A stretch of DNA of 64,000 nucleotides from the NCBI RefSeq assembly GCF_000621785.1, contig NZ_KK211346.1, positions 573,754 to 637,753 on the forward strand, given 5' to 3'. A model generated the notes under the pieces. That model saw only the letters and a program-made list of their open reading frames with translations, had not been told where the DNA came from and made no database searches. Shown one piece after another: positions 53,962 to 61,549 of the stretch. The position numbers and the translations under genes were made by a program. This DNA is from Ruminococcus flavefaciens ND2009. Lineage in GTDB: Bacteria; Bacillota; Clostridia; Oscillospirales; Ruminococcaceae. Position 1 is the stretch's first letter. The number at the start of each line of letters is the position of its first letter.

Positions 53962-54398
53962 TTATTCTGCTTCTTCTGAAAGCTTGTAAAGGTCAAGAAC
54001 TATATCCTTATCCCTGCAATGTATCGTCAGAGTAGAACCCTCTCTGATATTTACTAACGGAGCGCTCCAGACCATGCCGTCATTTTAGTGTCAGAGCTTT
54101 CCAGCTGTTCATCAGGAGGTACAATGCTTATATCAAGCCTTTCAAGCTGCTCCTCTTCAGAGGCGGAGGGATGGTATTTCCGACACTTCAGCTCCTTCAG
54201 CCACAGAAATTTAGCTATCTGACACAACCATGTATATACTGAGCAGTCGCCCTTGAAGCGGCTGAGAGACTTGATCGCCTGGCAGAAGGTCTCCTGTGTA
54301 AGCTCCTGAGCTGTATCAGGCTCACGGCAGATACTAAGAAGATAGGCGTAGACCTTCCTACCATATTGGGTGTAGTATTCTTCAATATCCCTGTTCAA
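53962..54398 (-). pseudogene. truncated ECF sigma factor fused out of frame to another gene's remnant
   Basis: From the TTG start at 54398 (ribosome-binding site GGAGGGAG), 114 codons encode sigma region 2: YLLSICREPDTAQELTQETF and YTWLCQIAKFLWLKELKCR. The linker follows up to LESSDTKMT, where full-length ECF factors enter region 4. Here the frame runs into a stop (54054) after a few residues. From about 54070 another frame continues on the same strand to 53962: SAPLVNIREGSTLTIHCRDK, ending KLSEEAE, the possible tail of a neighbouring anti-sigma-type gene. A deletion that joined the two genes would produce this. Region 4 is absent, so promoter recognition at -35 is not expected. Confidence 0.75.
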
Positions 54399-54465
54399 AG
54401 CTCTCCCTCCTTCCCTTATATTCAGAAGCTTCTGTATGTTAGTACACTGAGAATACAAAATGTTA

Positions 54466-54496
54466 CAAAAAAAGCTTCCCTTTTAGGGAAGCTTTC
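54466..54496 (-). terminator. terminator of tRNA-Leu
   Basis: AAAGCTTCCCT / AGGGAAGCTTT with a 3-nt loop, followed on the minus strand by a T7 run. Confidence 0.9.
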
Positions 54497-54502
54497 TTGA
54501 AG

Positions 54503-54586
54503 TGCGGATAACAGGAGTTGAACCTGCATGAACTTGCGTTCACATGGACCTGAACCATGCGCGTCTGCCAATTCCGCCATATCCGC
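54503..54586 (-). tRNA. tRNA-Leu (anticodon CAG)
   Basis: Class II tRNA of 84 nt. Acceptor GCGGATA / TATCCGC, anticodon stem CATGG/CCATG around TTCAGGT (anticodon CAG), long variable arm TGAACGCAAGTTCA. CCA is not encoded. Confidence 0.95.
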
Positions 54587-54664
54587 ATATATGCCTGATA
54601 AATTTTACACGGCTCAGACCAACCGAGGCGGACTGTATAACCAGTTGTTCCGCAGTACCTAAAT

Positions 54665-54693
54665 ATTTTACCACATTATGAGTTGTTTGTCAA
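54665..54693 (-). promoter_or_regulatory. promoter of tRNA-Leu
   Basis: TTGACA, 17 bp, TAAAAT on the minus strand. The leader to the tRNA is about 70 nt. Confidence 0.8.
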
Positions 54694-54845
54694 GTGCTTT
54701 TTTGAAAAAAATCATATTTTTTCTTCAATATTTTTCTTATCCCGATTTGTGCACACTTTTTGTGATATTTTGTTGACCGGCAGCGTTATATATATAGTTC
54801 CTGACATACAAAAATTAAAATGCCGGGAAACAAGGAGGAAACAAA

Positions 54846-56348
54846 ATGAAAAATAAAGCAGTATTACTTATGGCAGCGATGACACTTATCACAGGTTGCA
54901 GCTCTAAGACAGTCCCACAGAGCTCCCCCGTGACCGGCGAAATGCCATCAGCAAAAGAAAGATCCACATCAGCCGAAGTTTCAACACGGGATAAATCGAA
55001 GGAAATAGTGCTTACCATGGCTTGTATGACCGAGCCATGGGACAATATGAAGCAGTGGATCAACGAGTTCAACGCTGAGGATAATGGAGTCCGTATCGAG
55101 ATAAAGTCCTTCGGCAGCATCAACGATGACGACGGAATACCTCACGGATTTACCGATGAAGAGCTTACTCAGATAGACTTTCAGGTCACTCAGGAACTTC
55201 TTAACTCTGATGATATTGACCTTGTGGGACCATTTTCTTTCGGAAACGGTGCAAAGTTTGAGATATTCAAGCGCAAAGGCGGTTTTGTTGACCTTTACAA
55301 ACTCATGGAGAACGATCCCGAGGTCAATACCGATACTCTGAATAAACATATTCTTGAGCTATGTGAGAGTGATGGCAAGCTTTATTCCATACCAACTCAT
55401 TACTGGGCAAAAACACTTATGGGAAAGTCTGAATATGTCGGGACAAAGCAAAACTGGACAATAGATGAATTCACAGACCGCTGGGAGGCGATGCCCGAAG
55501 GCTCTACTGTAAACGGATCCGTCAACGCGGAGAATATCTACTATGATGTACTTCGTGCAAATACGCCCTCTTTTGTCGATTACGCTGAATGCCAGGTACA
55601 CTTTGATGATCCCGATTTCCGCAAGATGCTTGAATTCTGCAATACATTCCCAAGCAACAGCGGTCAGAAGGGTGAATATAATTATAACGGAGAGTCAATG
55701 GTCCACGTTGAATATGTAAACAGCTATCAGGCGGGACTGATAAGCGATATGGACTACAACACCTTTGAGAACAGCTCTGCCCGTCTCCGTGACGGAAGAT
55801 ATACACTGGTCGGTTTCCCCTCATCTGACGGAAGCGGTGCCTTTCTCTGCGGTACGGGAGATATAGCTATACGCTCCAATATTTCCGAGGAGAAGCAGCA
55901 GGCGGCATGGGAGTTTATCCGCGGATTCTATACCGAGGAGTTCCAGACAGATAACTACGCCTTTTGCGAAGAATTTCCAAACCCGGAAAGCGGTGAAACG
56001 ATAGTGCAGTACACCTTTGAGGAGGGTTTTCCCATAAACAATGCAGCCCGCAGAAATATAGCTAAGAATTTCATTGACGAAAAGTACAAAAGTAACGTCA
56101 CTGATATTACCGTTCAGGGCAATGAGGTCACACAGCTCAATGAACTAAAGCTTGAGCAGGCGGACTGCGACTTCATAGATGATTACATAGACTCCATAGA
56201 CCGCTGGGAGTACTCCGAAACAGACAGTTCTCTCTTCTGGATAGTCGAGGAGGAGGTATTGAACTATCTCAGCGGTGGTCAGGATATTGACTCCACTATC
56301 AGCATGATACAGGACCGTGCCTCAATATGGCTCAGCGAGCAGGCATAA
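54846..56348 (+). CDS. substrate-binding lipoprotein of an ABC importer (orphan)
   Basis: 500 residues. Lipobox LITGC (Cys at residue 18), then a Ser/Thr-rich spacer and a two-lobed solute-binding fold of the carbohydrate type, with DYNTFENSSARL and VGFPSSDGSGAFL (a usual stretch of family 1 binding proteins). It should catch a sugar or oligosaccharide outside the cell. No permease or ATPase genes lie beside it, so it may use a shared transporter or work as a sensor. Ribosome-binding site AAGGAGGAAAC. The gap 54694-54845 holds only AT-rich sequence and no clear promoter. Confidence 0.85.
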   Translation: MKNKAVLLMAAMTLITGCSSKTVPQSSPVTGEMPSAKERSTSAEVSTRDKSKEIVLTMACMTEPWDNMKQWINEFNAEDNGVRIEIKSFGSINDDDGIPHGFTDEELTQIDFQVTQELLNSDDIDLVGPFSFGNGAKFEIFKRKGGFVDLYKLMENDPEVNTDTLNKHILELCESDGKLYSIPTHYWAKTLMGKSEYVGTKQNWTIDEFTDRWEAMPEGSTVNGSVNAENIYYDVLRANTPSFVDYAECQVHFDDPDFRKMLEFCNTFPSNSGQKGEYNYNGESMVHVEYVNSYQAGLISDMDYNTFENSSARLRDGRYTLVGFPSSDGSGAFLCGTGDIAIRSNISEEKQQAAWEFIRGFYTEEFQTDNYAFCEEFPNPESGETIVQYTFEEGFPINNAARRNIAKNFIDEKYKSNVTDITVQGNEVTQLNELKLEQADCDFIDDYIDSIDRWEYSETDSSLFWIVEEEVLNYLSGGQDIDSTISMIQDRASIWLSEQA

Positions 56349-56415
56349 CAGCATAAACATCGGCACAGAAATAACCGTTACTCTCATATATAGTAGTTTT
56401 TAACATAAAAAAAAT

Positions 56416-56456
56416 AAGGGAAGCTCTTTTGAAGAAGTGCTTCCCTTTGATCTTTT
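56416..56456. terminator. bidirectional terminator between the lipoprotein gene and rnfB
   Basis: AAGGGAAGC / GCTTCCCTT with T-runs on both sides (TCTTTTT on the plus strand, ATTTTTTTT on the minus strand). Its loop sequence resembles the inner hairpin of the foldback at 53882. Confidence 0.85.
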
Positions 56457-56521
56457 TCTGAAGGCTCTGTTTTAGTTTTTCTTCCCGCAGTTGTGTCTCC
56501 CCTCGGTACGTGGGCTTTTCA

Positions 56522-57322
56522 TTATGCTTTAACTTCGCAGCTATGGATAACCTTTGCAGGACAGGCTGCCATGCAGGCTCCGCAGTTGGTACACTTGCTA
56601 TAGTCGATCGAAGCGTGAAAATTGTTTACCATTATAGCTTCGTTAGGACATTTCTTCTCGCATATCTTACAGCCGATACAACCGTTCTTACATACAAGCT
56701 TTGTCGCCTTGCCATTATCGCCCGACGAACAAAGAACGTCGATATGCTTTGAAACAGGCTTGATACTGATGAGCTGATTGGGACAGACTGCCGCGCACTG
56801 TCCGCAGGCTCCGCAGAGTGCAGGTATGACCTTTGCCACTCCGTTTACTACCTTGATAGCGTCGTGCTCACACTCATTGACACAGTCGCCAAGACCGATA
56901 CAGCCGTATTTGCACATTCCGTTTCCGCCGTAAAAGCGCTTGACAGCCTTACAGGACTGGACTCCGTCAAACAGGAAAGCCTGTGAGGTAGCATTGCAGT
57001 CTCCGCTGCAATGTACTACGGCGGTCATGGGAACTACCTCCGCCGCTGCTGTACCAAGTATAGCTGCGATCTTGCCTGCCGCATCAGCTCCTCCGGGACG
57101 GCACAGATTTGTGGCTGCGCCCTTCTGGACAATTGCAGCAGCATAATCGGCACAGCCTGCAAATCCACAGGCTCCGCAGTTTGCCTGAGGCAGAGCCTCG
57201 CCTATCTTTTCAATTCTTTCGTCCACCTCAACATGGAAGACCTTTGCGGCTACTGTAAGGAGAACTCCTGCCAGTATTCCACAGCCTCCGAGAATGAGTG
57301 CAGGGATAAGATATGTAGTCAT
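56522..57322 (-). CDS. rnfB: Rnf complex subunit B
   Basis: Iron-sulfur subunit receiving electrons from ferredoxin. 266 residues: N-terminal membrane helix, the four-Cys CGACGFAGC region with a distal Cys (about 45-70), then several ferredoxin-type clusters, of which CGACGQCAAVCP, CIGCKICEKKCP and CTNCGACMAACP are clear. Ribosome-binding site GAGGAGG. Last gene of rnfCDGEAB. Confidence 0.96.
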   Translation of the reverse strand: MTTYLIPALILGGCGILAGVLLTVAAKVFHVEVDERIEKIGEALPQANCGACGFAGCADYAAAIVQKGAATNLCRPGGADAAGKIAAILGTAAAEVVPMTAVVHCSGDCNATSQAFLFDGVQSCKAVKRFYGGNGMCKYGCIGLGDCVNECEHDAIKVVNGVAKVIPALCGACGQCAAVCPNQLISIKPVSKHIDVLCSSGDNGKATKLVCKNGCIGCKICEKKCPNEAIMVNNFHASIDYSKCTNCGACMAACPAKVIHSCEVKA

Positions 57323-57334
57323 TTCCCCACCTCC

Positions 57335-57913
57335 TCAGTTAAAAAGTCCCGAGAAGCCCATAAAGCTTACGGAAACTATTGAAGCAGCGATAAGTGTTGC
57401 AGGAACTCCCTTGAAGGTCTCGGGAATATCTGCATATTCAAGCTTTTTGCGTACTCCCGAGAATATAACGAGAGCGATCATGAAGCCGAGTCCGCCGCCA
57501 AGCGCATTGACAATGGACTGTCCGAAGCTGAGTCCGTTGTCGATATTCAGCACTGTAACGCCGAGTACAGCACAGTTCGTGGTTATCAGCGGCAGATACA
57601 CGCCCAGAGAGCTGTACAGTGAGGGAACGCATTTTTTCAGGAAGTTCTCCACCAGCTGAACGAACAGGGCTATTACAAGGATAAATACTACCGTGTCGAA
57701 ATATTCAAGTCCGTTGGGCACAAGTATACCGTGATGGATAGGATATGTAACAACTGTTGCACATATCATTACAAAGGTAACTGCTATACCCATTCCCGTT
57801 GCGCTGTCAAGCTTCTTGGAAACACCCAGGAAAGGACAGATACCCATGAATTTTGAAAGTACGAAGTTATCTGTCAGCATTGCGGACAGAAGTATGACCA
57901 TTATCGCTTTCAC
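57335..57913 (-). CDS. rnfA: Rnf complex subunit A
   Basis: 192 residues, six membrane helices. Conserved start MLTDNFVLSKFMGICPFLGV and GGGLGFMIALVIFSGVR. With RnfE it forms the membrane core around an iron-sulfur cluster; the Cys in GICPFLG and in TTNCAVLG are the likely ligands. Its start overlaps the rnfE stop by 4 bp. Confidence 0.96.
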   Translation of the reverse strand: MKAIMVILLSAMLTDNFVLSKFMGICPFLGVSKKLDSATGMGIAVTFVMICATVVTYPIHHGILVPNGLEYFDTVVFILVIALFVQLVENFLKKCVPSLYSSLGVYLPLITTNCAVLGVTVLNIDNGLSFGQSIVNALGGGLGFMIALVIFSGVRKKLEYADIPETFKGVPATLIAASIVSVSFMGFSGLFN

Positions 57914-58584
57914 TGACAGTCACCTCCCTTTCCGCAGGCTTCCGCATTGGGACAGCCCTCACAGCTGATCTCCTTTGGAGGTTTCTTCTTTGAAAGCTTA
58001 TTTACTGCTGCGATTATCATGCCGAGAGTGAAAAATCCTCCCGCAGGCATTATGAACAGCAGCATAGGATCATCGTGAAGTACAGGGATAGTCATCCCCA
58101 TCCACTGACCTGCACCTATTATCTCTCTTATCGAGCCCATAAGGAACAGCGCTATGGTGAAGCCTATGCCCATACCTATTGCATCAAAGGCCGAGGCTAT
58201 TACACCGTTCTTGCTGGCGAACATCTCTGCTCTTCCGAAGATGATGCAGTTTACGGTGATAAGCGTCAGGTATATGCCAAGGCTGTCATAGAGTGCTGGC
58301 ACGAAGCCCTCCAGCAGAAAGCCGATCAGCGTTACGAAGCTGGCTATGATAACGATGAATGCGGGGATACGCACTTTGTCGGGAATGACCTTTCTAAGTG
58401 CGGAAATAACTATATTTGAGCCAAGAAGGACGAAAGTAGTCGCCAGTCCCATGCCTATACCGTTCATTGCCTGAGTGGTAACGGCAAGTGTTGGACACAT
58501 ACCCAGCAGCATTACGAGCGTGGGGTTTTCCTTGATTATGCCCTTTGTAAGCTCCTTGACAAGTGAATTCTTATTTTCAGCCAC
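57910..58584 (-). CDS. rnfE: Rnf complex subunit E
   Basis: About 224 residues, paralogue of RnfA with six membrane helices: NPTLVMLLGMCPTLAVTTQA and TLITVNCIIFGRAE. The C-terminal tail CEGCPNAEACGKGGDC has extra Cys beyond the core; whether they bind metal is open. GTG start at 58584, directly at the rnfG stop (AAGGAGG precedes it); the frame opens 11 codons earlier. Confidence 0.95.
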   Translation of the reverse strand: MAENKNSLVKELTKGIIKENPTLVMLLGMCPTLAVTTQAMNGIGMGLATTFVLLGSNIVISALRKVIPDKVRIPAFIVIIASFVTLIGFLLEGFVPALYDSLGIYLTLITVNCIIFGRAEMFASKNGVIASAFDAIGMGIGFTIALFLMGSIREIIGAGQWMGMTIPVLHDDPMLLFIMPAGGFFTLGMIIAAVNKLSKKKPPKEISCEGCPNAEACGKGGDCQ

Positions 58585-59104
58585 CGAGTATCGCCTCCTT
58601 GTTTTCATTATACGCATTGAGAGCAGTATCGACTGCGTGCTTCATTCCCTTTGATGAGAATGTGGCTCCGCTTATTGCATCAAATGACTCTGAGGGAGCT
58701 GTAAGTCCGTAGAACTGCTTTCGGAAATCAGCTTCGTCTCTTACCTTTGAGCCGAGACCCGGAGTCTCACCGAGAGAAACGAACTCTATACCCGAAACAG
58801 CCCCCTGCTCATCGATACCCACAAGGATATTTATACCCTCCTTGGAGTATCCGTCCGCACAGACCTGTATAACGGTCTTTTTGTCTGAAGTAACCGCAAT
58901 AGACTCTACCTCGTCATATTTGCACTTTGTATTTACTATACGATATTCAGTCTTGCCGAATAATGCCTCGGCACTGGTGTAGAACTTCTGTGCTTTCTGA
59001 TCTGCAATGCGGTCTTTTGTGAGCTCATAGGCAAATACAAGAAGCAGTGATGCGATAACACATATCACTGTGAGTACAAGAGTAGGCTTTACCTTATCCT
59101 TCAT
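58577..59104 (-). CDS. rnfG: Rnf complex subunit G
   Basis: About 175 residues: one N-terminal membrane helix and an outside domain with an FMN covalently bound to Thr in the motif DAISGATFSS. Start moved eight codons in, to MKDKVK behind AAGGAGG; that site lies in the end of rnfD (11 bp overlap). Confidence 0.95.
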   Translation of the reverse strand: MKDKVKPTLVLTVICVIASLLLVFAYELTKDRIADQKAQKFYTSAEALFGKTEYRIVNTKCKYDEVESIAVTSDKKTVIQVCADGYSKEGINILVGIDEQGAVSGIEFVSLGETPGLGSKVRDEADFRKQFYGLTAPSESFDAISGATFSSKGMKHAVDTALNAYNENKEAILGG

Positions 59105-60059
59105 TTTTCTCAGCCTCCTTTGCACCAAGTACCTTTGTCCTTGTGAGCTGCTCGATATATGGTGTGAGAACGTTCATAAGGAGTATTGAGAATGAAACTC
59201 CCTCGGGATATGAGCCGAAGTGTCTTATAACAAAGGTTATGATACCGCAGCCGAGACCGAACACGATCTTTCCCTTTGTGGTTATGGGAGTTGTGGCGTA
59301 GTCAGTAGCCATGAAGAAAGCTCCCAGGAACACGCCGCCTGCCAGTATCTGATAAAGAGGATCCTCTCCTGCTATCCAGCTGAGGAGGAATAAGCTTCCG
59401 ATAAATGAAACAGGTGCAGCAAGTGAGATTATCTTTCTTGCAGCGAGGTAAAGTCCGCCGATGAGAAGCGCAAGAGCCGATACCTCACCGAGACAGCCTC
59501 CTGTCTTTCCGAGGAACAGGTCCAGATAATCCGGTACGCTCTGCCCTATCTCGCTGAGCTTATCCGGGGTCATTCCCTTCAGTACGAGAGGAGTTGCCGC
59601 TGATACAGCATCCACCTTCTCACCGAGAGGCAGCACCCAATGGGTCATTGCCGCAGGGAAGCTGACCATGAGTACTATTCGGGCGGTTATGGCAGGATTT
59701 GCAAAGTTCTGTCCCAATCCTCCGAACAGCTGTTTTACGATAACGATAGCCACAAACGAGCCGATGACCGCCATCCAGTACGGAAGTGTCACGGGCAGGT
59801 TCATAGCAAGGATAAGTCCTGTTACAACTGCTGAAAGGTCTGTGATAGTGTTGTCGCGCTTCATCATGAGCCTGCATATATACTCAAAGAATATGCAGCT
59901 TCCGATACAGACCGCAGTCAGCGGAATAACACGAAGACCGAAGAAATATATCGCCGCTCCCCATGCAGGAAGAAGTGCAATTATTACATTCAGCATAATT
60001 GTTGAAGTTTTAACATAGTTTTCGTCGTGTGGTGACGGCGAAACGATAAGCTTGTTCAT
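59094..60059 (-). CDS. rnfD: Rnf complex subunit D
   Basis: 321 residues, multi-helix membrane subunit carrying FMN bound to Thr in VSAATPLVLKG. Other family parts are FGGLGQNFANPAITARI and FMATDYATTPITTKG. It couples electron flow to ion movement. Confidence 0.96.
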   Translation of the reverse strand: MNKLIVSPSPHDENYVKTSTIMLNVIIALLPAWGAAIYFFGLRVIPLTAVCIGSCIFFEYICRLMMKRDNTITDLSAVVTGLILAMNLPVTLPYWMAVIGSFVAIVIVKQLFGGLGQNFANPAITARIVLMVSFPAAMTHWVLPLGEKVDAVSAATPLVLKGMTPDKLSEIGQSVPDYLDLFLGKTGGCLGEVSALALLIGGLYLAARKIISLAAPVSFIGSLFLLSWIAGEDPLYQILAGGVFLGAFFMATDYATTPITTKGKIVFGLGCGIITFVIRHFGSYPEGVSFSILLMNVLTPYIEQLTRTKVLGAKEAEKNEG

Positions 60060-60074
60060 TGTCTCTCCGCCTCC

Positions 60075-61352
60075 TTACTTTCTTGGTATGAGCATCTTTG
60101 CAAGCTGATTGGTCTCTGCCAGCTTCCTATTGGCAGGACAGACATATGTACAGCTTCCGCAGTTCATACAGAGCAGCACCTTCAGCTGCTTGAGCTCCTC
60201 AACATTGCGTGTCTTATAGGCTCTGTCGATGTCAGCGGGCATCAGTCCCAGCGGACAGACCCTAACACATCGTCCGCAGCGTATGCAGTTAGAGGTTTTT
60301 CGCTCGTCATAGTGGTTTATTGCAAGTAAAGCGTTGGAGGTCTTTACAACAGGCATATCTATATCGGGAACGCACATTCCCATCATGGGGCCGCCTGCGA
60401 TGAGCTTCTTTATGGAGTCAATATCAGCCTTGCAGAATTCAAGGAGCTCTCTGAAAGAAGTACCGATGACTGCTTGTATATTCTTCGGCTCACCAACAGC
60501 GTTTCCGTCAATGGTAAGTCTTCGGGTAACCAGCGGCATTCCCGTCTGCATATAGCGGTAAAGGAATGCAATGGTTGACACGTTGATAACGATGACTCCC
60601 GAATCGGCTGGAAGTGCCCCCTCGTTGACTATCCTTCCTGTTGAGTTATAGATGATGACCTTCTCCGCTCCCTGTGGATATGATGAGGGCAGAGTGATAA
60701 TATCTATAGTGTCATCATTTTCAGCCATTGCCGTAAAGTTCTTGATAGCCTCAGGCTTATTGGCTTCAATTGCAAGCTTTGCGCACTTAATGCCAAGCTG
60801 AGCCTTCACCATGTTGATACCGTTAATGATGTCCTCGGGATTTTCCATCATCTCGCGGTAATCAGCTGTTATGTACGGCTCACACTCGGCTGCGTTGATT
60901 ATAAGTGTATCTATTTCTGTCTTGGGATTGAGCTTTATATGTGTGGGGAAACCTGCACCGCCCAGACCGCAGGCACCGCTCTCACGGACCGCCTTGATAA
61001 AGCTCTCCTTGTCAGTGACAACAGGAGGTTTTACTTCGTCGGAAATAGTCTGCTGACCGTCGGTCTCTATCTCCACCATCTTACAGACTACACCCATAGC
61101 GTTGCGGTAGTCGGTTATAGCTGTTACCTTTCCGGATACTCCCGAATGAACAGGAGCACTGAAAGCTGCGTCCGTGTCCCCTATTTTCTGTCCGACTTTT
61201 ACTTCGTCTCCTACTTTGACCATAGGCTGACATGGTGCGCCCATAGTCATTGACATTGGAATCCTTACCTTTGCAGGCACAGGAAACACAACAGTAGAGC
61301 TGTTTTCCGTATTCTTACGGTGTTTCAGCTTGATACCGTTCAGTTTTTTCAT
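60075..61352 (-). CDS. rnfC: Rnf complex subunit C
   Basis: NADH-interacting subunit. About 425 residues. Early part (PMTMGAPCQP-like motif reading MSMTMGAPCQPMVKVGDEVK, GLGGAGFPTHIK) resembles the Nqo1-type FMN/NADH fold. Two ferredoxin clusters are at the end, CIRCGRCVRVCP and CMNCGSCTYVCP. Start moved 18 codons in, to the Met behind GAGGAGA. First gene of rnfCDGEAB, which links reduced ferredoxin oxidation to NAD reduction and ion pumping. Confidence 0.96.
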   Translation of the reverse strand: MKKLNGIKLKHRKNTENSSTVVFPVPAKVRIPMSMTMGAPCQPMVKVGDEVKVGQKIGDTDAAFSAPVHSGVSGKVTAITDYRNAMGVVCKMVEIETDGQQTISDEVKPPVVTDKESFIKAVRESGACGLGGAGFPTHIKLNPKTEIDTLIINAAECEPYITADYREMMENPEDIINGINMVKAQLGIKCAKLAIEANKPEAIKNFTAMAENDDTIDIITLPSSYPQGAEKVIIYNSTGRIVNEGALPADSGVIVINVSTIAFLYRYMQTGMPLVTRRLTIDGNAVGEPKNIQAVIGTSFRELLEFCKADIDSIKKLIAGGPMMGMCVPDIDMPVVKTSNALLAINHYDERKTSNCIRCGRCVRVCPLGLMPADIDRAYKTRNVEELKQLKVLLCMNCGSCTYVCPANRKLAETNQLAKMLIPRK

Positions 61353-61437
61353 AAGATTCTCCTCAATATGGATTAGGGTCAGACCACGGATATAAGCGCT
61401 ATCCATAGTCTACAGGCAAAAAGCCCATACAATTAAT

Positions 61438-61466
61438 ATTATATAATATTCCGCAAAAATATTCAA
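61438..61466 (-). promoter_or_regulatory. promoter of the rnf operon
   Basis: TTGAAT, 17 bp, TATAAT on the minus strand, about 85 bp before rnfC. Confidence 0.8.
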
Positions 61467-61549
61467 GAGGTTTTTACAAAAAATATACCGTATTGATAAA
61501 TAAATATGTTACCAACAAATAAAAGGCACCCGAAGGTGCCTTTCAGTTA

